Assembly: GCA_030144725.1 (NCBI GenBank)
Contig: JASKMD010000004.1
Coordinates: 1,655,983 to 1,719,982, forward strand
Source: Haematococcus lacustris
Taxonomy: Eukaryota > Chlorophyta > Chlorophyceae > Chlamydomonadales > Haematococcaceae
Direction of reading: 5' to 3'
DNA length: 64,000 bases
In this document: in pieces, positions 1 through 17,819 of the stretch
Numbering within the stretch: the first letter of the stretch is position 1
Layout of the letters: the number at the start of each line of letters is the position of its first letter
The notes under the pieces: model-generated
What the model was told of the DNA's origin: nothing
Seen by the model: the letters and a program-made list of their open reading frames with translations, nothing else
Databases searched by the model: none
Translations under genes and position numbers: made by a program

Positions 1-919
1 CTTGACCTTCTTGCCCTGACCACCTGGGCTGTAGCTTATGGCCGATGCCAAGCAGGTGTACCAGGCTTCCGCTTGCAACGTTATGAGACTTTCATCATAA
101 ACTAGCCCCTAGTGCATGTCTTAGGTTGGGCCTGAGTTGTGACATTGTTGCCCCACCCACCACACTCAAACACATACTTAGGGTCATCCGTGCTCTATGC
201 AACAAAGAGCCCCTGGAAATGCCCATTGGGGCCACACAGCCATTGATACTGCCAAGGTAATGGCTAGAGTACAGCTGACCCTATACAACATGGAACACGG
301 TGCTGCCCGTGGGTAATCTCACTCAGCTACAGCCTTTTCACTATAATGTGATAAAGGGTGCATGGTACGTAACTCTCCCTGACCACTGTGCATGCTCGCA
401 TCAACCTCCGTGGCTCACACAATAAACACGCTGAGGAGAGGGGGTTGCTGTTCTTGGGTCTTAATGTTAACTGTTGTCAATGTAACTGTTGCCAATGTAA
501 GTCGCGAGAGTGATAGTAGTGGATACAGTGCCCTTTGGTGGCTTGCACTTTGGAGGTGCCCTTTGGTGGCTTGGTCTGGTTTGGCCCATTGCGTCGTGGT
601 ACCTTGCACAAGATGGTGGCTGTAGTGTGGGCTCTTGGGGCCCCCATCCAAATGGTCACGGTAGGATAGGTGGCACCTCTTGATCACCAAGGAAAGCAGG
701 CCCTGCTATTGAAATGAGGTACACATGGCACGGGACCACGAAGTGCAATTCAAACTGCAGCATCTATTGCTTATCAGCCCCACCTCCCTTCGTTTTGTCT
801 TGTTCGACCCAGCGTCACACGTCACCCTTCTTCGGTGGTTCAAAATCCCGCCAAATCAATAGTGAGGCTTCTGCTGATGTGCACGCACTTAAAGTAAAGG
901 TCCCTCTCGTAGTCGTCAT
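1..919. other. No gene recognised; faint element-end trace
   Basis: I see no convincing coding exon here. The short open frames have no recognisable domain. Around 306-332 the bases resemble, in the minus orientation, the conserved 3' end of the Fanzor-family elements described below (shared GTGGGTAATCTCACTCAGCTA). This is only about 25 bases, so it may be a relic. Confidence 0.4.
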
Positions 920-990
920 GCGCTCGTAGTTTAGTAGTAGAATTGCCGCCTCCCACGCGGTAGACCCGGGTGCAAACCCCGGCGGGCGCA
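920..990 (+). tRNA. tRNA-Gly (anticodon CCC)
   Basis: A 71-nt cloverleaf can be folded by eye. The 7-bp acceptor stem pairs GCGCTCG with CGGGCGC (one G-U) and the discriminator is A990. The anticodon stem GCCGC/GCGGT closes a CTCCCAC loop, giving anticodon CCC for glycine. The T stem is CCGGG/CCCGG. An A-box match (TAGTTTAGTAG) lies at 927-937 and a TTTT pol III terminator follows at about 993. The T loop reads TGCAAAC instead of TTCAAAT/C, so position 55 is G, which is unusual and weakens the B box. It could be a recently decayed copy, but all stems are intact. There is no intron. Confidence 0.85.
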
Positions 991-2160
991 CTCTTTTGTC
1001 CTTGCTGCCCCAGCCCCATCTAGGCTCTAGAGAATGCCCCATGCCCGCTACACACGCACGTGGGCCCTGCTACGGCTGTGTGCTTATGTGCATTGAGCAA
1101 TAAGGTTTCGCCTTGCCATCACCGTTGGGCAGGGCAATGCTCTGGGCAAAGAAAGCGAAGGTTGCAGAGCTACAATCCGCCCGAGACTTTAAGCACCTCA
1201 TGCCCTGTTCCAATGTTTGTGCTAAAACATCATGGGCAAACCCCTTGCTTTAGCCACTACTTTGCCTTCACATTGAGGCATGCTTGTCACATGCAGTTGT
1301 CAAGCACTACTTTGCCAAGGGCATGGGTGGCCAGCACATTTAATGGCAATGCCTTGCATGTCTCAATTGGGTACTGGGTACAGGGCTCTTAGGCCTATCC
1401 AGCCCCCTCATCTTGCTTTCCAGCCCCCAGCCTACCCAGCCCCCTCATCTTCCTACCCTGTCGGTACACCCCAAGTCAGCCCCCCACCAGGGCAGGTGGT
1501 CGGACTGGGACCGCAGCTCCTGCTTCAGTTTCCAGCCCAAGTATGCCGCAAGGCTAGACATGCCCTAGCCAAGGCTGACCAGGCAAGGTGGTCCAAACAG
1601 CAGCTCCCGCCTTGACTTTGAGCGCAACGATGAAGTTGGGATGGCTGCAAGGCTTGGCCTTGTCCAGATTGTCATTGCTGCTGCTGTCAGTGTACACTGT
1701 GTACTATGGCTTGGGTGAGACTCGGCAGCATGTGGGTCACAGCCTGAGCATGCGGACGTCCTTGGTGTTTGCTTCACTTGCTTGTGTGTTATTCACAGCT
1801 GCGTCATGGGAAGTAATTGGAGCCGCCATTTGTATCTAGTCGGAGTTTGTCAAATCGGAGTGTGTCAAACCGGACGTATCGTCTGGTGTATGCGCTACAC
1901 AAGAGGCCACAGGCTGACCGCCCCCTCCCCCATCCCTATCCCCATCTCCGAGGGTGCCACTGTCAAGTGTTTCACCTGGGTCCATATGGAACCTGTCACC
2001 ATGCTCTGGGCGGAAGCCAATGCTCGCTTTGTCTAGGTCGCCCTGGCTGGGATGTGGTCCCCCTCCCCTCCGCTTACCTCTGCCCCTCAAGCTCAAGGGG
2101 AGGCATGGCTTGCCTCACGCCTCCCCACCCTGTGCGAGCTACCCTGGCTGAACTCATCAA
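991..2160. other. No gene recognised
   Basis: Several open frames of 60-150 codons occur on both strands, but none shows a known domain, a consistent exon structure or codon bias that I can defend. The 3' part (after about 2040) may be upstream LINE sequence leading into the reverse-transcriptase relic at 2161. Confidence 0.3.
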
Positions 2161-2580
2161 AGAGGTCATGTGGCGGCTAGCATTCAACAGGGTCCCTTAT
2201 GCAATGGGGCCTTCACATCGGCATGGCCTGCCCGTGCGGCTGGGTGCCGGTGCGGGATCCTTCACTCCATGGGCAGGCTAGGGCTGATGAGGGGCTGATG
2301 GGCAGCGCCATGAGTGTAGCAAAGTATATAGACCGAAATAGGTCATACTTGTACATTCCGGACATCCCGTTGTTACAATGAGGCGCCACACTTTCTGGGA
2401 CTGCCCCCTAGCCTGTGATGTAGTGCGCAAATTGTGCCGAGCCCTGCCCCCTGCTGTTCACCTCCACGCTGAGCATGCCTGGCTGGCCATGTCAGCATCC
2501 ATGGTGTGTGGGGTGTGGTCTGCTTGGCAGCATTGGGAGCCATTGGCGTGGTCGGCGGGTATGGTGGGCACGGCAACTAA
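2161..2580 (+). pseudogene. LINE reverse-transcriptase C-terminal (zf-RVT) relic
   Basis: Translated pieces show the order typical of the zinc-binding tail of plant and algal non-LTR reverse transcriptases: a W-R-L-A-F-N-R-V-P segment near 2171, a CPCGW piece near 2229, then HTFWDCPLA near 2387-2413. The H-x-F-W-x-C-P motif is characteristic of that zf-RVT region (family knowledge). The pieces lie in different frames and stops follow at about 2585, so the copy is dead and 5'-truncated. It lies directly upstream of Fanzor copy 1. Its importance here is that it shows LINE-type reverse transcription has operated in this genome. Confidence 0.55.
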
Positions 2581-2805
2581 ATGCTAGGACCATGCTGAAG
2601 CCCATGCCTAAGACAAACCTCCTTGGCTGAGCTGTGGCATTTGGCTAACGCCCTATTTGATGCCACCCCTTCCCTGTCCCTGTGTGACAGAGTGTGCCGC
2701 TATGTTGTAGGCGACCTCTGGTCTCAAGTGCAGGACTTTGTTGCATTGCACACCATCCCCCACAAGTGGCCTGCTGGGAACTCCATTCCTCACCACCACC
2801 CATAA

Positions 2806-4962
2806 ATGTACACCCATGGTGACGGCCAAGCCACGCAGCTACGCACCCACCTGCTTGAGACTGCTGCTATGGAGGACATGCTACCTACTGATTTGGACCG
2901 GCGAATCCTGTACGCCATCTACGTCAACCGGTGCCTTGAGGACTGGCAGGACCCCAACCCTCCAGCAGTCGAAGGCAAGGGCAGGGGTAAGGGCAAGGGC
3001 AAGGGCAGGGGCAAGGGCAAGGGCAGGGGAAAGGGCAGGGGAAAGGGCAGGGGCAAGGGTCCTCGGGTTCCATACTGCCCCCCACCCTTCATCCTCACCC
3101 CCATGGCAGGGTCAGGTACCCATTTCATCGCGATAGAAACCAGGGTCTTGCATGGGGTGTGCAGCCAGCTAGGCCTGACCACAGCCACAGCGGCAGCCTT
3201 TGAGGCCGAGCATGTTGCCTACAGTCACTGGGACAGTGTGTTCAAGGTAGGCAAGCTCGCCAACTGGGGTTTGTGTTTAATAGGCGAATCCTGACTGATG
3301 GGGTCAGTGTGTGTGTGCAATACACATGCCCACTGGATCACAACCCCCCTGGCACCTCTGCCAGCAGCCCAGCAGCCGGCCCAGCAGCAGACCCATCTGG
3401 CAGCAGCCCAGCAGCCGGCCCAGCAGCAGACCCATCTGGCAGCAGCCCAGCAGCCGGCCCAGCAGCAGACCCATCTGGCAGCAGCCCTGCAGCCGGCCCA
3501 GCAGCAGACCCATCTGGCAGCAGCCCTGCAGCCGGCCCAGCAGCAGACCCATCTGGCAGCAGCCCAGCAGCCGGCCCAGCAGCAGACCCATCTGGCAGCA
3601 GCCCAGCAGCCGGCCCAGCAGCAGACCCATCTGGCAGCAGCCCAGCAGCCGGCCCAGCAGCAGACCCATCTGGCAGCAGCCCTGCAGCCGGCCCAGCAGC
3701 AGACCCCTCTGGCAGCAGCCCAGCAGCTGAAGACCCTTCTGACAGCAGCAGCAGCAGCAGCAACACACGCACTCCAGCTGACATAGGTAGCGTCCTGGCT
3801 GACGAGCGGGCGTTCCTGTTTGACCCAGCCACTCAAATGGGCATGGGGCTGGACCCTGGGGCCATCCAGGTAGTCAGCGCAGCTTCAGGGGTGTGGCGTG
3901 CAGATGGCCGCTTGCAAGGCTTCTACAGGAGCAAGCTGACCAGGAGCCAGGTGCAGCATGACAGCGGCCTGATCCAGGCTCGCCACAACACTCAGCGGTG
4001 GAATGACAACGTCAAGCTCGAGCTGCAACACCTGGCAGCAGCCACCCCAGCAGGCACCTCCCTGTGGCCATCCAGAGGCATGTGGCCGTCACGCTGGCCA
4101 CTTGGGATGCAGTGTGGGGAGAGTACCTGCATCCCAAGTGGGCTGAGCAAAGGATGAGGCTGCATGGTGCGCAGGAGAAGGTCCTGGAGCGCTACTTCAA
4201 GAAGGTGGGAGTGCCAAGGGTAGGGGGAAGGGGCAGGACCACAGGCTGAGGACTGCCCCACATGTGACCTGCTAGGTGCCCATGTCCCCAGCTCTGCCAA
4301 GGATGTCATCTGCATTGTGTGCCTTGTGTGCCATGCAGCTGGAGGAGGAGGCAGCCAGCGTGTCCCAGCAGGAGTGGGGGACCCGCAAGCAGCTTGTGGT
4401 GTTCTTCGGCAACGCAAGCATTGGCACCCGGGGTAGGTGGGGGGCCAAGGCCGTGTTGCAGGCCTGCCGCAAGGTGGTGGAGAGGCCCAACAACGGCAAG
4501 CCAACCGACAGGGTGCCAGGCAGGGTGGTGACAGTGGATGAGTTCCGCACCAGCAGGGTCAGCTCAATCTTGAACAGCCCCCAGCCCTGTGAGGAGGAGC
4601 TGGACAGCAGCAAGCCCACCAGGCCTGATGACTGGAAGCCCAAGCCGGGACAGGTGCAGAACCGCTTGTTGCGGTCAGCCTGGAGCAAGCGGTTTGAGGC
4701 GCCAGTGCGGGGGCTCATGTGGTGCCCTTGGCTGGCCCAGGCCACCCCTGGGGACCTTGGCAAATGGGTGGACAGGGACTGCAACGCAGCCCTCAACCTC
4801 CAGCGGGCAGGGGAGAGCAAGTGGCGCCCACTGGAGCTGTGCAGGTGGCCACACCGAGGAAGACTTCCTGCCCAGGGCAAGGAGTACCCAACACTGAGCT
4901 TCAAGAAGCTGCGAGAGCGAGCACCCAAGGCCCAAGCCCAGCAGCCTGTAGCACAGTAGCAT
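2806..4962 (+). pseudogene. Fanzor (TnpB-like) nuclease gene, copy 1, frameshifted
   Basis: Fanzors are eukaryotic relatives of TnpB, RNA-guided DNA nucleases with a split RuvC domain. In order I see: an N-terminal helical region (2806-2950); a K/G/R-rich linker (about 2965-3060); F-I-L-T-P (about 3090) and a beta-strand region; T-D-G-V-S-V (about 3292); a 39-bp minisatellite linker; RuvC-I with G-L-D-P-G (about 3848-3862); RuvC-II with V-D-E-F-R-T-S-R (about 4534-4557); and RuvC-III with D-R-D-C-N-A-A-L-N (about 4769-4795), ending at TAG 4957-4959. So the D-E-D catalytic triad is present. The zinc-finger region is reduced: TSK-C-x-x-C becomes TSRVSS, with only isolated Cys at PC and WC. The reading frame changes near 3275 and near 4055 with no plausible intron. 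A real-looking intron is GTGGGA to CCCCAG at about 4204-4292. I judge it a nearly complete but broken copy. Confidence 0.7.
3360..3735 (+). repeat. 39-bp minisatellite within Fanzor copy 1
   Basis: About nine tandem copies of a 39-bp unit (start of unit AGCAGCCCAGCAGCCGGCCC) with single-base variants (CCAGCAG/CCTGCAG). Because 39 is divisible by 3, every frame stays open. In the Fanzor frame it encodes a 13-residue unit rich in Ser, Pro, Ala and Gly (SSPAAGPAADPSG). It lies between the TDGVSV segment and RuvC-I. Confidence 0.95.
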
Positions 4963-5304
4963 GTGTTCCTACATCAGAGCATGTGTTTCATGCCAACATA
5001 GATTGCCCGGCCTTCGCAAGTGGGTTGGGGTAGTGAATCAGGTATTGGTGCCGGATGCTTGCTGCATGCAAACAGTTCGGATTACAGATAACACAGCCCC
5101 TGCCCTGTAGTAATAGTAGGGGAACAACTGTGCTGATCCATGCTGCCTGGACAGCTTGCTGAGGATTGCAAGGGGCAGGGATGCTACAGTGTGCATGCCG
5201 CAACTGAGTAAGAACCACTGAGTGGTCCACCAGCTTTTATAGTCAAGGTACTCAAACTGGGGCAGGGAAGGGAAGGGCAATGTCATATTGATGACAACAT
5301 GTAA
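4963..5304. other. Intergenic; dispersed repeat shared with 36.75 kb
   Basis: There is no coding exon. A segment at about 5035-5110 (ATCAGGTATTGGTGCC, then TCGGATTACAGATAACACAGC) recurs at about 36747-36795, beside Fanzor copy 3 which is in the opposite orientation. This would fit an inverted terminal or subterminal repeat of the Fanzor copy 1/3 subfamily. A TTTTATAG at about 5234 could serve as a TATA-like element for the gene that starts near 5305. Confidence 0.4.
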
Positions 5305-12228
<6,924 letters not shown>

Positions 12229-12239
<11 letters not shown>

Positions 12240-12744
12240 AAGGCCTTGACCCTTTTCAGACCCTTTTCTGTCTTTTCTGAATTGTGCTGGACCGGGACAC
12301 CAACCCCTGTCTCAACTTCCAGCGCATTGGGGAGAGCATGCAGCGCCCCCTGGAGCTGTGCAGCTGGAAGGACAGGGAGGCCCTGCCCCCCATTGGCAAG
12401 GAGTACCAGCAGGGCTACAAGCGGGTCAATGACCGGCTTCCAAAGGTCAGGCAAAGGCTGCACCGGGCTGCGGAGTACCGCCGAGGCATTGATGGTCGCG
12501 CCCGCAATAACGCATAGGCCCTAGTAGTTTACACAGGCTGTTAGCCTTACAGCTGTTAGTTTGAATGAGGTGCCCAGTGGTCAAGGGGGATTAGCCCCGG
12601 GAAAGAGTGCCACCGGAGTGGGGTTGGTAGTCATCAAGGGTGCGACCGAGGATGCTACAACTTGTTTGTAGTATCTGAGTGAGATTACCCACAGGCAAGC
12701 ATGTTGTTCCTTGTCGAATAAGTTTTGTTTGTCTGGCTTGTAAA
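12229..12744 (+). mobile_element. Fanzor element copy 2, 5'-truncated, with 12-bp TSD
   Basis: The direct repeat CTGGCTTGTAAA at 12229-12240 and 12733-12744 flanks a 492-bp insert. The insert holds, in sense orientation, the last part of a Fanzor gene: RuvC-III L-D-R-D-T-N-P-C-L-N from about 12285, the conserved R-I-G-E-S and R-P-L-E-L-C that follow it, and a basic tail ending at TAG near 12517. About 215 bp of conserved 3' sequence follow, ending AAGTTTTGTTTGT. N-A-A/N-A-C is changed to N-P-C in the catalytic loop. The left repeat contains the TAA stop of the TEDC1-like gene, so the insertion lies at that gene's stop codon. TSD plus 5' truncation points to target-primed reverse transcription. 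Confidence 0.8.
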
Positions 12745-13256
12745 CGGTTCATGTGATCATGTGTGATCGTTGGCCGCGGCTGCGCACATTGGCGGCATGA
12801 CACGTCTTTCGGCATTTCACAATAATCTGTATATCTCCTACAACTCCTGCATCAGCCAAGGCTGGCTTGGTCAGCCACCACAGCTACTGCCCGAGACTGC
12901 AACTACAGCGGTCAGTTGGCCTTTGCGTTGCTGCTGCTTTTGGCTCAGGCTTAAAAAGAAGGTATTACCTAAGCCAGTCAAAAATGTCTGACGCGGTCTT
13001 GAACATCAATTTGATAAAGTAGTTACAACTTACATGGCCGGCGTGTATTATATACGGGCAGAGCAAAGATATGGTGAGACAGGCTCCGAGGAACGGCTGC
13101 CAATACCCATTACCTTATGGTGACGGCCTCCAGCACCGGCAGTGAGCTATGAAGACATCCAGGGTTAGTGCCAGTGGTCACAGCTACTACAGACTACCAA
13201 GGGTTTTCAAAGCTGCTGCAGCAGCATCTCAAGTAAAGAAGGAAACAAGCCAGCAC
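12745..13256. other. Intergenic / 3' UTR of the minus-strand transporter
   Basis: No exon is seen. On the minus strand, TGTAA-type polyadenylation sequences occur at about 13021-13035 (TTACAACTTACA on the plus strand), roughly 230 bp past the transporter stop. This fits the algal TGTAA signal. Confidence 0.4.
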
Positions 13257-16200
13257 TCACGTCAATGCCTGGCTCTGTGGCTGGCCGCAGGCAAGGTGTG
13301 GTGCAGGCCTGTCATGCGCCCCATCACTGAGGTGCTTGAGGCAGGCTAGGGCCAAAGTGGTAGTCTGGCCACACACTTCACCCGCACAACTGCTGCCACC
13401 CGACCCAGTCGCCTCACCCTTGCCTAGGGAGCCCTGCACATCCGTTCTTGTTGCTGCTGCTGCTGCTGCTGCTGCTGCACTTGAGTGCAAGCTGCCAGTC
13501 GCTGTCACTGCTGCAGCAGCACAGTCACCGCCACTGCTGCAGCTGGCCCCACTGTTCCCGCTGTCACTGCTCACGCTCAGGGCAGAGGCATACGTAGCAG
13601 CCCTGCTGCACACCACTTGCCAGCGGGCCTGCAGCAGGCTGGGCCAGGTGGAGGGATTGCCTGCGTGCCCCAGGCTGCCAGCCCCACGGCTGCCCCAGGC
13701 CGGGGCTGCAGCCTCTTCCTCTGTCAGGGGACGCCCAACGATTGCAACAGGCTGGGCAGGTACGGCAAAGCCAGTCTCTCTCCCCTCCCCTGTCCACCCT
13801 CCTGCCGCCCCTGTGACTCTACCAGGCGTAGCAGCATCAGCAAGCCTCCGCAGAAGGCTGGGCTGAGGTGCTGGTGGGAGCAGCGGCTGGCTCCTCCACC
13901 CTTGCCTTGATGTGGACGCGGGTGCCGGTAGGTCAGGTGTACGGGTCAGGCAGTCTTGGCCTGCCGTGGTCACCAGAGCTGGTTTGGGCAAGAGGCTGGC
14001 TGCTTCCTCATCATCATCAGCGCCCTGCGCTTCATCTGAACCGTAGGATGGAGGGCCGGGTTCAGTGCCCAGCTTGCTGCCCAGGGGCTGGTGTGGGTGC
14101 TGGTGGGAGGTGGCGGTGGTGGTGGGGCCTGCCAGGCTGTACACCAAGATACCGCTGGCCTCAGCCACCAAGGCCACTGCAAAGTAAGGGGCGGTGCCTC
14201 CAAACCCATGGAACAACAAGGCCCTGCAGCGGGACAAAAAGCAGCACATCTGCCATCCACAAGGCTGACCTGCTAAGTCTGTGGCAGCGACTGGGAAACC
14301 GGGCATGTTTAGTTCCTAAGGACCAGCAGTGCCTAAGCAAGCCACTAGCCTCCAGGATAAAGCTGTTGGGTGCCATGGCCAGCTGGCAAACTGACCAAAC
14401 TGGCAGCATGGCAGGCATGAGCAGAGTGCATGCGTGTTGAAGGCTGTCAATTTATTGACATCATGCAAACAGCATCCTGAGTAGCATGGGTAGCGTGCGA
14501 GTGTGGCAGAATGTGTAACATTGTGTGACTTTGGGGTCTACATCATGAGTGACCTGTGGCCCTGACGCCCACCTTGCGCCAGCTGCCCACAAGTCACTGG
14601 TGAGCAGCGACAGGTTGAGCACAGTGCTGCCACCCCACTTCAGCACCAACGGCACCAAGACGTAGAAGCAGAAGAGCACTGCTGCAAAGCCGACCAGGGC
14701 GCCCAGGCTGCGGGCATCCCAGCTGCTGCTGTGCCACGCGTCACGTTCCAACACAACAGCCTGCAGTCAGCCAGGAGCATGTGTTGAGCTGGCACTGCTG
14801 ACGTGGGCATGGTGGGCAGCAGGGGTAGGTACGAGTGGACGAGCCTGCCGGCGCATCACTAGATTGGGGGTCGGCCACTCCCTGCCTCTACACTGCTGCC
14901 TGCCTCCTGACCTGCCCTGCCCTGCCTTGACTGGATTGCCTTGCCTGCACATTCGCCAGCCCTGCACTGCGGGCTGCAGGGTGTGCATGTGGCTCCAGTG
15001 CTGCGGCTAGGCTGCAGCCTGGCAGTAGTGAGGCTGGAGCTACGGCCACAATAGACACTCTCTTTTACTGCAAACATCACACTAGCTGGCAGGTACCCAA
15101 CACCCAGGCTGCGCTGCCTTGTCCTGCCCTTGTCTTCTTTCATGACCCTAGCCCTGCTGAACTTGGCCCATAATATTGTCCTGCCCCACAGCATGGCTGC
15201 CCAGCCAGCAGCTATCCTAGCAACCCTGATGCAGCCAAGGCATGGGTGGCTGCTGCTGCCTGCCCTGTAGTGAGTCAAGAGCTGCACAGTCAGCTCACCT
15301 GCACTGCAGCCACCCCTGCCCCACACACTCCCAGCATCGCCAGCAACTCGTATGCAGGCGTGTCCACCAGCACACGCTCCTGCGCCAGGGTTTGACACCA
15401 CGGTGGAGCCTGCAGCTGCCTACTTGAGGGTGGCATGTGTCTGGCATGGAGGACTGGGTACCTTGACTAGCTGATTGCTGTCCCAGCTCCTGGTATGGAT
15501 CCTGCTGCTCCTGCTTCCCTTCTGCTGCTGCCCCTGCTGCTGCTGCTGTTGCAACCGCTGCTGCTGTTGCAACCGCTGCTGCTGTCCCTGCTGCTGATGA
15601 CCCTGCTGCTGCTGCTGTCCCTGCTGCTGATGACCCTGCTGCTGCTGCTGCCCCTGCTGCTGCTGCTGCCCCTGCTGCTGCTGCCCCTGCTGCTGCCGCT
15701 GCTTCCCCTACCCCTGCTGCTGCTGCCCCTGCTGCTGCTGCTGCTGCTGCTTCCCCTGCTGCTGCTTCCCCTGCTGCTGCTGCCCCTGCTGCTGCTGTCC
15801 CTGAGCTGCTGCTGCTGCTGCCGCCCTGTGACCCTGACTGCCGCCCTATGACCCTGATTAGGTTGCCTTCTCCCACGTCTGCTGCCCCTGCTGCTGCCCT
15901 AGGTGTTGCAGCCCTTGCCTGGGCCACATTGCACACAGCGTAGACGCATGCCCCCAGCAGGACCAACACGTCGCCAAGCAGGGGCTGAGGGCCGCCGGTC
16001 TCTGACTGCCGATCAGTCAGCACCAGCATGCTGAGCCCCGCTATGCATAGGCCTGCTCCTGCCAGGTGGCCTGCACCATAGCGTGTCCTGAAAGCAGGGC
16101 AGGGCCGGGCCAGGTAGCGAGTAGGGTGAGGCCAGTGGGGCAGGGCAGGGGAGAAGGCAAGTCAAGAGGTAGAGCTGCTTTGAAGGCAGGGCATGCTAGC

Positions 16201-17128
16201 GAAAGTAGGAGGGAGGTGGGCAGGGCCATGCTGTGTGAAAGGCAGAGCAGGGTGAAAGGCTGTGTGAAGGGATGGACTGAGCAGGGTGAAGAAAGGCACC
16301 ACAAGCCAGGGCAGGGTGGGTCAAGGCAGAGCAGATGGCCGGGTATTGGCAACGCAGGTGGCTGAAATGAAGGAGAAGCAGGTGGGGTAAAAATCAGCAT
16401 TCTAGCTGCACTTGGACTGAGCTAGAAAGTGGCGCTTGCCTGAAAAGCAGCCAGGTGAGGAACATGACGACTGGTACTGTGAAACAGTCTAGCAGTGTCA
16501 CACTGGTGATGCTGGTGTACTGGTATGCCTGCAGCCTTGACAACCATGCAAAGAATTGGAACATTCTCACATCATGGCAATGGATGGAGGTGGTAGCACA
16601 GCGAAAATGCCAAGTGGAGCAAGGCACAGTCATAAGAGACGGACTTAGAAGCTGATTCTCTACTGAATCACTGCTCACGTCTCACGCAAAGTAGGCTGGT
16701 GGTGCATGCCACTCTTTACAGGCTGGCTATGGACATGCCCTGGTCCTGCAAGACAGTTGCAGCTCAGGAACCACCTTTGTCACAAGGTAGTTGGCCTCCA
16801 CATCCAAGAAGGCTAGGACGAGGTAGATGTACCACGGGTTGCTCAGGGGCCGCAAACCATGTCTGTAGAGTTGGACTGCACCGCACGTCACTGCCAATAA
16901 CAGGTAGTTTAGGAGCGATTGCGTTGTGGGAGCATTGATGCCGCGGTCAGCGAGCACGCCGGAGGTAATGCCTGGGGCGAAAGTGAAAGCATTGGAGCAG
17001 ACGCCACACGTGCAATCACATGCAAAACGACGCTGCTTCGTACCTGTTATGCAGAGTAGGAAGGATAGGATTTGCGCGATTAGGATGGAGCGCAACATCG
17101 GCCGACCCATTTTCTTGAGTATGTTCAT
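13257..17128 (-). CDS. SLC35F-type (DUF914) solute carrier
   Basis: A drug/metabolite-transporter superfamily membrane protein of the SLC35F1/F2 group; the substrate is uncertain. Exons from the 5' end: 17044-17128 (ATG, I-A-Q-I-L-S-F-L-L-C); 16775-16971 (Q-S-L-L-N-Y-L-L-L-A, then D-V-E-A-N-Y-L-V-T-K); about 16440-16528 (Y-Q-Y-T-S-I-T-S-V-T-L-L-D-C); 15919-16070 (L-L-G-D-V-L-V-L-L-G-A); 15299-15379 (T-P-A-Y-E-L-L-A-M-L-G); 14573-14760 (V-L-K-W-G-G-S-T-V-L-N-L-S-L-L-T); and 13257-14223, the last helix plus a long Ser/Ala/Pro-rich cytosolic tail of about 290 residues. These motifs occur in the order of the family and give about ten membrane helices. Exon phases agree at the last three joins. 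Exon 4 uses a GC donor (CAG|GCAAGG). One small exon between exons 3 and 4 is probably missed. The long tail is unusual for the family. Confidence 0.85.
15503..15850 (+). repeat. (GCT)n-rich imperfect repeat, intronic
   Basis: Interrupted GCT/CCT/GTT triplets, for example CTGCTGCTGCCCCTG repeated, inside the SLC35F intron between exons 4 and 5. Open frames on both strands (poly-Leu, poly-Ala) arise from the triplet periodicity and are not genes. Confidence 0.9.
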
Positions 17129-17819
17129 CCTCTGTTTCTTCGGATAGATAAGGCCCGCCGAAGGTTAGAAAGGGCGATGCATCATGCATGCACATGCGTG
17201 TTGCACATGCACATGCGCGTTTTTTGAAATTGACAACGCAGGGCGAGGAGCCGCGAGTCAATACTAGGGCATAGCCATGCGTACTAGCTCCGAGCCAGGC
17301 TGCTAATATTAGCTGGTGGTGGTTCCTTTATTTCTGTGTCCAGGAGGCGGCCTCCGACCGCGCATCATCAACCAGGTGCGCAGGAGTCTCAGCGCCGCCA
17401 GGCGCAGCCATCGCGCTAGGAAGCGAACGAATGCGCCACAAGAATCGGCTGCAAATATGAGCTAATATGGTTGGCTTGCTATTATTGCTATTATGTAACA
17501 TTAGCTGGGGGAGAACCGCCCTAGTCAATATACTACACAATAGCTCCTTACTACACAATAGCTCCTTAGCTAGCTGTCCGTTACCAGCATACCAGCAGTA
17601 GCTAGCGCCAGGCACGACCACCAGGAGAAGCCCATGGTCACCCCCGCGGTTGGCCCACCCCAGGCTCAAGAGATAAAACTAACTCATTTCTGCACGGATG
17701 AGGCCGCCAATTGGTGCGATGACTGTTGCAGGTTGCACATGATGGCTGCCGAGCAACCACGAGCAGGAATAAGCAGTAGATAACATGTAGAAACTGATCT
17801 GATAAGTGTGTTTGCCGCT
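17129..17819. other. No gene recognised (transporter 5' region)
   Basis: This is the region upstream of the transporter ATG at 17128, and its promoter should lie here. I see no clear TATA box and no other exon. A short tandem duplication ACTACACAATAGCTCCTTA occurs at about 17531-17567. Confidence 0.3.

Noticed and set aside
3360..3735. Possible CRISPR-like array (39-bp units)
   Set aside because: The units are contiguous with no unique spacers. It is a eukaryotic coding minisatellite.
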